Positions 8,106-18,874 of a stretch of 28,436 nucleotides of DNA are shown here, one piece after another. Position 1 is the first letter of the stretch; each line of letters begins with the position of its first letter. The stretch spans positions 33,731 to 62,166 of the forward strand of contig JAKCWW010000130.1 in assembly GCA_026260175.1 (NCBI GenBank), given 5' to 3'. This DNA comes from Reticulitermes lucifugus (lineage: Eukaryota > Arthropoda > Insecta > Blattodea > Rhinotermitidae). Position numbers and translations under genes: made by a program. The notes beneath the pieces are model-generated. The model was not told the origin of the DNA. It worked only from the letters and a program-made list of their open reading frames with translations, and did no database searches.

Positions 8106-9020
8106 TCGTTTGCCATATGAAGGACTTGTCCTGGTATCATAATAAAAATCACACAAACATACACATTTGGACACGCTGCTTAACATCAAAAGGCTTTGCT
8201 TATCATTTGGTCATTTCCCATGCGAACTCGTCCCAGCATTTTTGTGAGCAGCCCCGTTTCCACACAGAATAAAACAGAGCATACCCACGAACAGGTAGTT
8301 GGAAACGTGATTCACTACATTACTGTACATTAGAGAAAATGTTACAGGACTTATCTTTCATCTTTCCGTGTCCTGTCCACAAGGTTTGCTCGCTTCGGTC
8401 ATATGGTAAACACGTACAGGCTTATTATGCAGTGTCTTCTCTGATAATTCGCAATGATTAAATTATACATAGCACTTGGAGACATTTACTTTATGGACTT
8501 TGTCCATCCTCCCGTAGGAAATTGAAGAAAGCTATGTTTGTGGATAGGATCCTTCCTCGAAACATAGTGATTTTATTTGAACAGGGAAGGATGGAAAAAT
8601 TTCATGAAGTAGGTTTAAGTGATTTCAAATGTGATAGACCATCGTTGGGATCCAGCGGAATTATGCACAGTTCGGTCAGTACAGCAACCTGGTTACGACC
8701 TGGACACAACATTTTCTCTTCTGCACTGAGTTCAGACTGTCTGTGGGGCTCACTGTCTCTTATGCAGTGGGCACGGGCGACTCTTACCCAGGGTCAGCGA
8801 CTTGGACCTGAACCTGGCCACTCACGTCGATGCTAGCCGAGGGTAAAAATGCTTTCTCTCAGTTTCCACGGCGTAATTCTTAACTTCGCACGGCCACAGC
8901 TTTATCATTATTGTGTATAATTGATATCATTCCGTGTTTAAAGCACAAATACAAGGAATAAAGTCACTCGGTTCTCACATTGCATACGAAATCGAGTATT
9001 TTACTTAGCTCTTCCGTATT
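8106..9020. other. Unassigned sequence
   Basis: No recognised repeat or gene. A 104-codon plus-strand open frame (8522-8836) has no familiar motif, signal or supporting context and is taken as chance. Confidence 0.45.
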
Positions 9021-9022
9021 AT

Positions 9023-9110
9023 CTAGCGCCGAGGTTAAGAACGAGTGGAGGTATACCGCTCATCCCCCTATATGCTTTCATGGCGTGGACAGGAACAACT
9101 TTACGTTTAA
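9023..9110 (+). repeat. SINE family S1, 3' tail fragment
   Basis: CTAGCGCCGAGGTTAAGAAC followed by GAGTGGAGGTATACC, CCCCCTATATGCTTTCATGG and CGTGGACAGG matches the conserved S1 tail. The head and body are absent, as in a 5'-truncated insertion. Confidence 0.7.
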
Positions 9111-10038
9111 TAATTAAACCGCGTTTTAGCCTAGTCAGTAGAAATGAGAATTTCCGTTTTGATTGCCATATATTCTTTGAAGTATGTAGAAGAAAATTCA
9201 GCAGTTCCACAGATTCTGTCTTAAAGATTGAGGCAGCAGGTTTCTCCAGAACTTTTATGCCTCTCTTCAATTAATCTACATTATATCATTTTTCTGTGAA
9301 ATGGGGCACAAAAATGACATAAGAATTTGCCGCGTTCTGGTTTTCTCTTTAATGTGGCTTAAATGCTAAAGATTGGCTTAATTACTGTACATACACATCA
9401 GCCAGCCTTCCAATTGTCGTTATGCCCCTGAACTGTGGATGCTTGATTCATGTGGCTGTGGGCGTGTGAAGCAGTGAAGTTGTACGTGTGCTTCGGTCGG
9501 TACTGCAGCCTCGATATGACGATAAATGTACCACTAGAAAGCAGCACCACTTGTGGTATAGCGTGTCTTTCAAGATCTTTTCCAACTAGCGTGCATATTC
9601 TGAGAAGCTGTGATTTCTTTCTAGTCTATCCCTCAATGTATGTACTTTATAAGGGTGCATCAGTAGAACGTCTGTATGCGAAAATCATAGCTGGAGATGG
9701 GAATAGCAAAATGCTGCCATTGAAATTTCAAGAGCCTTATAGTACTCGTAGTAGTAGTAGTAGTAAAGCTGTGAAGGCAACGGCCCATTACATTTCGTTC
9801 TACTTTATGTTTCTGTGTTCTGTATTGTTACTGAAATAAATTTATCACACCAAATATGTTTATGCTCTTCTCGTACATGCGATGCGTGTTACGTGCCTCG
9901 TCCACCTTGTCCTGTAATTTCCTCGCTTCGCTAATTTAGACTATGTGTATTTTAAATTAACCTTAATCGTGTATTGAAAACAGTAAAATATATTACATGT
10001 AATATTTAATTTACCCACATATAACTTCAAACATTTAA
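9111..10038. other. Unassigned sequence with a short TAG repeat
   Basis: No gene recognised. A 129-codon plus-strand open frame (9450-9839) has a hydrophobic end but no start context or domain I know. A short run of AGT/TAG triplets at about 9747-9764 gives it a serine string, so chance is the best explanation. Confidence 0.4.
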
Positions 10039-10275
10039 CCAGCATAGCTCAGTCAGTATAGTGACTAGGCTATGAGCAGAAGACCGACCAATAAAACTTC
10101 GATTTCCGCCAGATGCAAGAAGTTTGCCGCTTCTCTACGTCGTCCAGTTGGACTTTGTGAACATTTGTTCAGTGGGTACAGTAGACTACTTCCACGGAGA
10201 TAAATTGAAAGCAGGGCGCAGCTGAATACTGGCATGGTTAAATCTACGAATACATGGATCTTTACCACCATAATG
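10039..10275 (+). repeat. SINE family S1 copy
   Basis: The head has TAGCTCAGTCAG at 10045-10056 followed by TATAGTGACTAGGCTATGAG, matching the 7192 copy. The B box region is decayed (about 10097-10107). The body shares the CGTCCAGTTGGACTTTGTG region with the 23891 copy. The element ends with CTTTACCACCATAATG. The conserved GTGCCGAG tail block is missing or rearranged. Confidence 0.7.
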
Positions 10276-10896
10276 TGTGCCTCAATAGGGAGAGGAAAAA
10301 CTGTAACAATACCTTAATTTGACTGCGTAATCCAAATTATAAATTCAGATGACTTCACGTGTTTCTTCCCTTGCTGTTCAATACTACCACATTGCATGCT
10401 TTAAACAATTCTATATGCTTATTACAACGATGTATTCATTATACGTATGACATTTGCTTAGCTTGATATGAAGTTGTAATATATATTCACCATGTAATAG
10501 AATTAGCCTCTGTGTAGCCGTGTCACCAGGTCGTTCATAAAGAATTGTGATGAAAAAAGAACTCCTATCAAACTCAATTAGCTGATAGAAGAGAGATTTT
10601 TTTGTTCTGTGTTGGCGAAATTTTTTATCGCTTGGGGCTAGAAGGTGCATTTCCCAGATTGACTGTTAGAACATTGCCATCTAGCCCTCTCGCATGTCAT
10701 TGAGGGTGGGGGTTAGGGCGGTTCGTATGTACGGGGGATTTTTAGGGATTAACCTCACCACCATACTCGTGCGCAAAATACAATGCGCGGGAGAGGCGTG
10801 GGGATCTGTGCTGTGACATCAAGGGAAATAATGTGACCACTATGTTACCAGTGAGCAGGGAATCAATTTTCGAGTTTATCTTTATGTTACCTACTT
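10276..10896. other. Unassigned sequence with a G-rich patch
   Basis: No gene recognised. The stretch at 10702-10737 carries four G-runs of three or more but with uneven loops. The rest is AT-rich. Confidence 0.4.
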
Positions 10897-11057
10897 TTAA
10901 CCCTTTCAAGCGTAATGGCAATTATATTTACCGCCAGATCTATACTCCTACTTACAAAACCCCGCAAATTGCGTTCATAAAATATTTGTATTTAGTACAT
11001 ACTAGGAAAAAAAGTGCAATGATATGTGCTTGTAGTATTTACCGCTCAGTATTTTAA
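10897..11057. mobile_element. piggyBac-type MITE 2 with TTAA target duplication
   Basis: TTAA at 10897-10900 and at 11054-11057 flank 153 bp. The left end CCCTTTCAAGCGTAATGG and the complement of the right end (AATACTGAGCGGTAAATAC) match imperfectly. The left end also matches the inverted right end of the MITE at 1491. The pair supports one family with subterminal TTTACCG and TAATGG blocks. It has no coding capacity. Confidence 0.55.
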
Positions 11058-11940
11058 TTGATTTTAAAGGAGTTTCTGTAAGATAGGAACCGAAATTTTA
11101 ATAAACCAGTCTCATGCTTCAAGGGCTTCTGCCGTGACTCAGCTGTGTCAACGTTAATATCAAATTTGCGCCCAAATATACTAAGTGTTCAACTTGCTTC
11201 CCTTATTGCATACTCAAAAAAGTCCATAATTCTACTCGAATTATGAACTTACTTTCAACATTAATTATTTTAGTACAAATTATTAGCAGTTTAAACGGAT
11301 CGTCCTGTAATCGCTTTACCTCCTTCAAACCAAACTAACCGCACCAGAAATTGTGTTTCTTTATAGTAAATGTAGTGCCTCTCACTGCACCACTCCCACA
11401 CACTTCTACTCCTTCTCTCTTCTCCAAAGGGTTGAAGTAATTTTGGGGTTATATAAGCGGTAAGAAGGAGTAGCAACATGTCACTACCAAAAGGGTGCAG
11501 AATTTTCTGCCCTCTTTTTTGCATAACTGTTACATTAGGTAAGCTAGGTAATAAAATGGACCGCAGTCAGATCACAAAATTTCGCTGTGCTTAATCCACG
11601 TTAATTAATTTGATATACTCGAGGGTTCGCTCCAGATACCGACTATCATATCTGGGGATTAAATCGGGGGTAGAGTGTTTGTAATTAATTAGTCAAGATA
11701 AATGCAGTTATGTACGTCAGAAGTACTGAGGCTTGAGGTTTTTAATACCTCTAGATATGTTCACCCCTTCCGCCTTTTTCCTTTAATTTTCTCTTTCTGT
11801 CTTTATTTTTCCTTGCGTAATGTTCATAAATTTCAACGCTCCCTAAAAGCAGTCTTTAACTTCATTTAAAGTAAAAACGTCAGTTTTAATGTCCTTAGGT
11901 TCTTCCTTTTGCATCTCTTGAACCAATACATTTTAGATTT
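11058..11940. other. Unassigned AT-rich sequence
   Basis: No gene or shared repeat recognised. Small hairpins occur, for example CCAGATA/TATCTGG at 11633-11656 and one followed by a T-run near 11494-11519, neither of which needs a functional explanation. Confidence 0.4.
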
Positions 11941-12486
11941 TTAGGCGAGTTGGCAAAATTGCGAAAAGTGACTATTAGCTGCGTCATATCTGTCTGTCCG
12001 TCTGTCTGTTTATCCGTCCGCATAGAACAAGTGGGCTGCAATTGGACGAATTTTTATGAAATTTGAACTTTGAGAATTTTTCCAAAATCTGTCGAGAAAA
12101 TTCAAGTTTCATTAATATCTAACAAGAATAACGGGCACTTCACATGAAGACCTATGTACATTTATGCTAATATCTCGCCCAGTTCTTCTTAGAATGAGAA
12201 ATTTTTTAGACCAAAGTTGTAGAGAAAATCAAAACACACATTGTATGTTCAATAACTTTTTCCCGAAAATCGTGCCGTTTATGAGATAATGTAAAAAAAT
12301 ATGGTCGAGCCAGACAGGCCACAGATGACAGTATAACACGGTGCATGCGCTTTGCATGCTGGATAGCTAAGGCAAGAATGGAGACACACACTCAGAATAT
12401 GTACTATTTATTGCTTTTCCACAACAAAAATTGTTACGCGAACGCACCTCAATGGTACGCTTGTATGTACATTGTCTGTCTTGTTT
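11941..12486 (+). repeat. R550 interspersed repeat, copy 2
   Basis: Same order of blocks as copy 1. It opens with GGCGAGTTG (11944-11952) and GCGAAAAGTGACTATTAGC, then TGTCTGTCCGTCTGTCTG. The middle shows GGACGAATTTTTATGAAATT and CACTTCACATGAAGACCTAT. Next come TTTAGACCAAAGTTGTAGAG and GAGCCAGACAGGCCACAGAT. It closes with GCGAACGCACCTCAATGG (12439-12456). A 64-codon open frame inside (CWIAKA region) exists in similar form in other copies but without a stable frame. Confidence 0.85.
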
Positions 12487-12547
12487 GGTATGAGTTAGTC
12501 AAAGACCGGCAGTATTTAAGACTACACAGGGTTCAATAAATGTTGAA

Positions 12548-12700
12548 GTGGCCGTGGCCTATTCGATGTACATCCCATCATTGTCTTGGTCATAGCGACG
12601 AAACTCACAAGAAACCATATACATGATAGCCTATGACCCGGCCGAGAGTCGAACCAGGAACCTCCCGATTGCAAGTTTAGAGTGCCTTAACTAAGTCAGA
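12548..12700 (-). repeat. SINE family S2, minus strand, copy 1
   Basis: The minus strand reads GCAATCGGGAGGTTCC, then a B box in CTGGTTCGACTCTCGGCC (plus-strand complement at about 12638-12655). The body follows (GTTTCTTGTGAGTTTCGTCG) and the 3' end is ATAGGCCACGGCCACTT. It shares the AATCGGGAGGT and CCACGGCCACTT blocks with 13125-13290. A tRNA-derived SINE family distinct from S1. Confidence 0.65.
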
Positions 12701-12808
12701 AGTTTTTGTCAGTCTGTCTAAGATATATTGGATTACAATTTACATTTAACATAATAAACACAGGTTGAGCTGAAGGACGTTAATTTAGATCACACAGGAC
12801 ATTCGTAG

Positions 12809-12960
12809 CCGGGATAGCTCAGCCAGCGTAGTGAATGCCGTACGGGCTGGAGTGCTCAGGGACCTGGGTTGACTCCCATCACTGTCAGAGGTTTCTGTGT
12901 TCTCCACAGAGACCAGACCAGCTCAGGAGCTCAGTCAGCCTCCTATCAAAGAGTAGTTGG
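12809..12960 (+). repeat. SINE family S1, 5' part
   Basis: The head GCCGGGATAGCTCAGCCAG carries an A box at 12816-12827, and GGGTTGACTCCC at 12866-12877 is the B box. The body has ACCAGACCAGCTCAGGAG. The S1 tail is absent. Spacing between the boxes (about 40 nt) is typical of a tRNA-derived promoter. Confidence 0.75.
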
Positions 12961-13124
12961 ATTTTAATGAAGCGTTGTTATTTTGAATCATAGCAGAGTG
13001 GAAATTAGGAGCACTGGAAGCTCAAGAATAATTTTAATTATTTGTTTGAGGACTTTCTCAATAGCTCAGATTACACAGTGTCGAATGTTAGGATTACTAG
13101 TGAATAATGAACGGTGTAGGATGT

Positions 13125-13290
13125 GGAAGGAAGTGGCCGTGGTCTACTTTGAGACTCAATGCCGACATACCAGTTGAGGGATTAAGGAGAAACATGAGAA
13201 TTCTCTCAGTCATTATAGCAGCTCTGTGGGGCGTTTCTTACATCCGGGACCTCCCGATTACACTCAACCTTTATGTACCGTCCCCAGAGT
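13125..13290 (-). repeat. SINE family S2, minus strand, copy 2
   Basis: The complement holds TAATCGGGAGGTCCCGGATG and ends in GTAGACCACGGCCACTTCC, the two blocks shared with the 12548 copy. The interior differs more, so the copies are old or belong to different subfamilies. Confidence 0.5.
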
Positions 13291-13299
13291 TATTTTTTA

Positions 13300-13679
13300 T
13301 AACATTCTTAAAATTGGTTCAGGCACTTTGCAGAGACAAAAATTATAAATGAACACAGCCCCTGCTTTAGCCACAACGTGTGGAACTTTCTGACAATTGC
13401 TTTATTTCTGCTGACCCTCTGTCAGATATTACGTAATCCTACCTTATGTCTTTCGGTAAACTAATAAATTATCTGCCCCAAAATATAATCTAGTGGATTT
13501 CTTCATGAGCACGTTCCTGGTGGTGTAAGAAAAACGAGACGTGAAGACGCAGCTGCTGTCAGGAAGTCTGTGCTTTGTGTAACATCGCATTACACTTCTA
13601 CAGGCTTTCACGTTCCTGGATTCTTCTGTGCAAGATTGTACAAATCAGAAACAGGATGAATAATGCTTTAAATAGGACC
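13300..13679. other. Unassigned sequence
   Basis: Nothing recognised. Confidence 0.4.
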
Positions 13680-13990
13680 TGAAATATTTTTGTAAAAAGT
13701 ATTTTGGAGGTTTGCAACGAAAAGTTGCAAAATACGCTTGCTTGTATATAGGTAGCTACGTATGACAGTGTTGTCGCCCGTATGTCCACGTGTGATAAAC
13801 TGAAACGGGCTTTCAAGAACTTTATAGACACTAGAAAATTTTACTAAAACTTGTCTACATATCCCAATTCTGGTTAAGATCGGATAAAAGTAAGGTACAC
13901 TTTACATGCAGACCTGAACGCAAACCGAGCGTAACTTGCTAGACATATTTAGGGGTGAAAATTTTTTCGGACGAAAATCCAAGAGTTTAA
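13680..13990 (+). repeat. Diverged interspersed repeat R2, copy 1
   Basis: Shares with 16240-16560 the block GATCGGATAAAAGTAAGGTA plus CACTTTACATGCAGACCT (13879-13916). Layout resembles R550: a Pyr-rich TATGTCC segment, a GTGTGATAAACTG segment, then the CTTTACATG block. A small hairpin GCAAC/GTTGC sits at 13716-13730. Boundaries are approximate. Confidence 0.45.
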
Positions 13991-14066
13991 TTAATCACGC
14001 ATTGTGTCTCAATTCCACATTTTTCCTCAAGTCCTATAATTTCTAGGAAATTAACGGCTTAAAGAC

Positions 14067-14134
14067 TAGGAAGCAGAAGAAGAAAGAGAAGAAAAAGAAG
14101 AGGGATGAGAAATTTATATTACGNGGGGGGGGGG
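14067..14134. repeat. Purine-rich tract, ambiguous base and G-run
   Basis: A GA-rich stretch (14067-14112) is followed by ACG, one N at 14124 and ten G residues (14125-14134). The N marks an unresolved base next to a homopolymer, probably a sequencing or assembly limit. Confidence 0.9.
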
Positions 14135-14135
14135 A

Positions 14136-15284
14136 ATAATAAACTAAATGTTCTAAAATTTCGCAGTCTGTGTCTCCTCGTCCTTCTTGTTATGGTAGAC
14201 TTGAGGCAAGGTAGAGCGCTGCGAAATAAATAAGGTGAAGTGACAGTGAATGGACTGCTTTGAATATGCAGCAAAAGGAAGAAGTTGAGTGTTTGTGCTG
14301 AATTTGTGTATCGGGGCGTCATTAATACAAAGTTTGATAAAGTCGCAAGAGCTGCGTTTGGGCGGAAATTTGGAATTCGTTGTTGCGCGGCATGAGAACC
14401 TTGCAGTGCAAGGTGTCATTTAAGTACGAACTCAGCGTTTGCTCTATGAGGGAGGAAATCCATGGAAAACCTTCATCACGTAGTCTGGACGCAGGACTTA
14501 TATTTAAGGATCCGACTCGTACCGCGCAGTAAACACTCTCCATGTCGGTTATAGAAACCAACCAGTTAATGTTGTATAGGGAAATAATCGCTCTTTGTTC
14601 TGAAACTCACGAATGCACTCTGTGGACAGGACGTAGAATTTTTAAATATTAAGCCTGGTGGTACATAAAGTAACAACTGGACTCTAAAGTAGTCTGTACT
14701 GTGTTGTATCAACTCAAGAAACGTTGGAATGTTTTATATCGCATTTTATTTTAAATCTGATAAGCAGATTCGAATATTTTGTCGACTGATTAAGAAATTT
14801 ATCACATTTGATGGAATGTGCTGGTTCAGTGTCATGTTCAGACAGTTCCTCCTCTAGTCCCTAATGCTGATTAGAATAAAATTAAAACACACCCTCACGC
14901 TATTTCCTTAAGTTTAATTTTATATTATCGTCCCATTTACACTCAGGCATTCCGAATGGTCTCTTTTCTTCAGCCTTCAAGCCAGATATTTTATAAAAAT
15001 TTAATATCTAGTAAAACTAGTATAACAAATGCACTAGACTCATTACGATGTCTGTGCATAGCCTAACTTCATCGTCTAGTAGCCAGCACTGCCGCGGTTA
15101 CTTTGACTCTTTTTTTAATATTAAATCATGACAAAATAATGTGTATCTAAATTTCTGACACACCACTCTAATAGTCTAAGTCTTTTTTTTCCTACTAAAA
15201 GACACAATCAGTCATCAGTCAGTCAGTCAGACTGTCTGCCTGTTATCTTTGGCACTACTTCCGAAACTTGAAAGGTCAGATAGC
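14136..15284. other. Unassigned sequence
   Basis: No gene or shared repeat recognised. A short CAGT-type tetranucleotide run lies at about 15206-15232. Several overlapping minus-strand open frames near 14120-14560 are under 90 codons and unrecognised. Confidence 0.4.
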
Positions 15285-15467
15285 GACTAGGCCCTACCTT
15301 CAGTCGGTGTAGCCACACGCTACGGACTGGACTGTCTGGGGATCGAATCTTGGTGGGGGCGAGATTTTCTGCACCCGTCCAGACCGGCCCTACAGCCCAA
15401 CCAACCTCCTGGACTATGGGTACCGGGTCTCCGTCCGGGGGTAAAGTGGCCGGTTTTTTTGTGCTTC
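15285..15467 (+). repeat. SINE family S1 relative, lacking the tail
   Basis: The tRNA-like head has TTCAGTCGGTGTAGCC and a good B box, GGATCGAATCT (15339-15349). The body contains CAACCAACCTCCTGGACTAT, GGTACCGGGTCTCCG and GGGGGTAAAGTGGCCGG, which agree with body blocks of the 7192 and 4155 copies. It ends in a T-run (15454-15460) instead of the GTGCCGAG tail. Confidence 0.65.
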
Positions 15468-15970
15468 TAGGAATCCACCCCCGTGTACAAAGCCTGTGTT
15501 GTATTTTCGGTCGGAACTACATGTTTAGAAGATACGGTGTTGTTGAAATTCCGCCTGAAGTAAGGTGCTGACGTACCTACAAGCAGATGTAGGTGTATGG
15601 CGAAGCTGTGTGTATTGTTGTTTTCGTATTTGGGCATCTCAAATTGCCGACTTAACACAGCCATCGATTCCAAAGGAACATGCGTAGTCTACTCGTGAAA
15701 TCAGTCACCATCGCGAATCGTTTTTCAACTGTTGACTCCCGCGACGCGAACAATGTCGTTTGGCAAGACAAATCATTAATCTCACATTCTCTCCCTTCCT
15801 CGTTCGTGGCCCAGATCACTACTTTGAACCTGCCCTTCCGTCGCATCTGAGTCAGCATTGGTAATGGACTTGCCTAGACAGCCACCGGCCTTCTTTTCAC
15901 GAAGCTAAGAACCATCATTCTTGCTTGGTTCTGATTTAAATCGTATGAAATGAATGGCCTTTGGTTTCTT
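15468..15970. other. Unassigned sequence
   Basis: No gene or known repeat recognised. Open frames on both strands are short and overlapping. Confidence 0.4.
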
Positions 15971-15973
15971 ACA

Positions 15974-16223
15974 AACACACACACACTCAGTCACTCATAC
16001 ACGCACACACACTCACTCACTCACATTCATGCACACACACGCACGCACATTCATGCACACACACTCACACTCACACACGCACGCACATTCATGCGCACAC
16101 ACTCACACACGCACGCACATTCATGCACACACACTCATATTCACGCGCGCGCACACACAGAGGCGCGCTTAATCACACACGCTCACACACAGAGGCGCGC
16201 TTAATCACACAAGCTCACACACA
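15974..16223. repeat. CA-rich complex minisatellite
   Basis: Nested tandem repeats of CACA and ACTC. A unit of roughly 30-36 bp built on CGCACGCACATTCATGCA recurs four times between about 16025 and 16130. It is followed by two copies of a 38 bp unit containing GAGGCGCGCTTAATCACACA (about 16160-16220). All three plus-strand frames are open (72-115 codons) simply because the repeat contains almost no stop triplets. The alternating purine-pyrimidine tract could form Z-DNA. Confidence 0.95.
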
Positions 16224-16239
16224 TCCTTTTGGCCATTCA

Positions 16240-16560
16240 GAAGGAAACGTTGCGCACGTTTGCTTCGCCATATCTGTCTCTGTATGTAACAGTCTGAGAA
16301 CCGCTTGACAAATTTCCATGAAGCGTGACTTTAGCAAGTGTTGTGAACATTGGTTGACACATCTAACTGTTCGTTAAACTCGGACAAAAGTAACGGATTC
16401 TTTACACGGAAACTTACCAGTTTTTCTGGGCGCCTCTCGAACCCAAGTCGCCAAGTACGTAGGGTAAGAGCAAAGTTGCTCCGGACAGACGGTGTAAAAA
16501 ATGGAACGTATTTTAGACCGACTTCACATCTTCTTAGTTGTTTCAACATATTTGAATAAT
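16240..16560 (+). repeat. Diverged interspersed repeat R2, copy 2
   Basis: CATATCTGTCTCTGTATGTA, GACAAATTTCCATGAAGCGT and the block CTCGGACAAAAGTAACGGAT plus TCTTTACACGGAAACTT match the order seen at 13680-13990 and loosely that of R550. It begins directly after the CA minisatellite. Confidence 0.5.
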
Positions 16561-18307
16561 TTCATATATTATACTTACATTTGCTAGTTTTTTTTAGATA
16601 GAAGCTTACTGATATTCGTGCGTGGCAAACGTGTGGGGAGAGGCACGCATAACAAATTCTGCTTAAATTCATCTGAATCCAGTTATTATTTCACAGCCTT
16701 TTTAAGGATATAACTGGATTTTCGAAGCATAAGTTTTCCGTTTTCAAGTGGACCGCGTCTTTCATTCAGGTTCTTCAAATGTTCCTTAATCCACTAACCG
16801 TTTACAGCATCACGGTTGCTATGTATTACCATGTTGAAACTGCTGAAACCTATCGGTTATTATATATACCACCTGCTGTAACATTAACAAACCTGCGCTT
16901 TGTCACATTGTGTTTTATATGACTCTCACAGTAAACACCAGTTATCCATGTAAACGGAACTAAATAACTGGTCTCGCTAATGGGGATGGAATATGTTACC
17001 TCTGATCTACGAATTGAAGTTTCATGTAATTTGGATGAGAATCAGTCTTTAAACGGTTAAAAGATTGTATTTATGTTTCGTGTGGTTTGTGGAATACGCA
17101 CTTATTTCCATAAACAGCAGGAAGCGGTTGGTGTTTGTAATTGAGAAGGGGTGTGTTTACTGTCAAGTAGGACCTGAATTCTTAAAGGAATGTATTTGTT
17201 ACATGAAATTCGTGCTTTTAGGGTGTTAGATAGGGAAGATAATCTGAATTGTGGGCGAGAAATTTGCTGTTACTTCACAGAAGAGACGCCGCGTTTCTGT
17301 TATGAAGTCATTTTCCGAAAGATGTTCAGGTCAACTATCGCTTTCATTTAATAAATTAATAAATAAGCCTACTTTCTGTGGGTGAAATATCAAATTGTTT
17401 ACCTTTAAACTAGATGCGCAATATTTTTCCAGTTCTAAAAAAAACAACATTTAAGCCGACGTGTGCAGCTATTTGTTCACGTCTACAATTAATTCAGGAA
17501 TATCTTATTGCAGCATTCAAAGACGACCGGTGACCTTTTGTTATCTAAAAGGTACCAGCAGGTTCGTGACGATGGTGCACGTAACATTAACGGTTGTCGC
17601 CATGCGCGTATAATCTCTAGGAGAGGTATTTTATGATATTTACAGAGAGCTTTGTGTGTAATCACCTCTTGGAGTTGGCGGACCATATTCCGGTGGGGTC
17701 CTGTAAAGTGCAAACACTGTGTATGTAACCAAGGTGAGGTACCTGCTATCTCAAACCAACACCTAGCACTTCCTTCCTAACTTCCCTGCAGTCCGAGGTC
17801 AATAACAGTGGGCCCTCTTGTCTGAGGATGAACAGTATACAGACTACGTTGTTTTTCGTTACAAACAGTCCGGGAAGAACCCGACCTAAGGAAGGTCATT
17901 TTCCATGTAATGTTTAATTTTAAAGTTATCAGTGGCGACTGCTCAGGTCTCTCTAATAGCGCGCCACCTGAGCATTAAAGCTGGAAGAATATAAACATTT
18001 TTCATTTTCTGAACTCATCTCAAATTGTAATATCTTATTTTGAATCAGCTGTACGCGTTGTGTAGTTTATATACGCAAACTTTGTTAAATTCACACATGT
18101 CATGCCAGGGGAGCGGATAGATTTACAGCTCGATCAGAGGTCGCAAATAATGAAAAGGAAGACGCAGTACTTTCTTCTGAAACATTTTTATTCAAATTCA
18201 CGACCGAATTTCGTATAGCCCAAGAGAACATATTGCAAACCCTCACGTCCATGGAAAACTCATTTAGTGTGAGGTGAAAATATTGAAGTTTCTTTATCGG
18301 CTTAGTT
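16561..18307. other. Unassigned 1.7 kb stretch
   Basis: No gene or shared repeat recognised. GTGGCG (17932) and CGCCAC (17973) with inner GCTCAGGT and ACCTGAGC form short inverted segments but not one clean hairpin. AT-rich. Confidence 0.45.
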
Positions 18308-18874
18308 AAGATAAGACAGGAAATGTACATATAAACGTAATATTGAGGCGCGTTCGCGTAACTATTGTTGCTGTGGAAAAACAATAAGTATTACATATTC
18401 TGAGTGTGTGTGTGTAGCCTTAGTTGTCCAGCATGCAAAGCGCATGCTCCGTATTATATTGTCGTCTGTGGCCTGTCCGGCTGTACCATATTTTGTCACA
18501 TCATCTCATAAATGGCACGAATTTCGGAAAAACATTATTCAGCATAAAATATGTGTTTAGTGTTTAGATTTTCTCTACAACTTTTGTCTGAAACATTTCT
18601 CATTCTAAGAAGAATTGAGCGAGATGTTATATTATCATAAATGTACATAGGTCTTCTTGTAAAATTCCCCGTTATTTTTGTCAGATTTTGAAGAAACTTC
18701 AATTTTCTCGACAGATTTACAAAAAATACTCAAATATTAATTTTCATGAAATTCCGGCTTGTAGGAGCCAATTTGTTCCATGCAGACCGACAGACGGACA
18801 GTTGGGCATACGGACGGACAGATAGACATGACGAAGCTAATAGTCGCTTTTCGCAATTTTTTAAACGCGCCTAA
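18308..18874 (-). repeat. R550 interspersed repeat, copy 3
   Basis: Minus-strand copy. Read on that strand it opens at 18871 with GGCGCGTTT and AAAAAATTGCGAAAAGCGAC, followed by CCGTCCGTATG-type sequence. It contains TTTCAGACAAAAGTTGTAGA, then the CCACAGACGAC and GCTGGACAACTAAGGC blocks. It closes with GCGAACGCGCC (18347-18357 on the plus strand as GGCGCGTTCGC). This copy best preserves both the opening and closing motifs. A short GT run (18405-18415) is a local expansion. Confidence 0.85.

Noticed and set aside
8522-8836. 104-codon plus-strand open frame
   Set aside because: No known motif or context; chance is sufficient.
9450-9839. 129-codon plus-strand open frame
   Set aside because: No recognised domain, a serine string from a TAG/AGT microsatellite, and no supporting exon or promoter signal.
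11494-11519. Hairpin followed by a T-run resembling an intrinsic terminator
   Set aside because: Intrinsic terminators are bacterial; here the hairpin is imperfect and no gene ends nearby.
15950-16308. Histidine/threonine-rich proteins in three overlapping frames
   Set aside because: These are translations of a CA-rich minisatellite; all frames are open because the repeat lacks stop triplets.
17932-17978. Inverted segments GTGGCG/CGCCAC and GCTCAGGT/ACCTGAGC
   Set aside because: The arms are not nested in one order, so they do not form a single stable hairpin.
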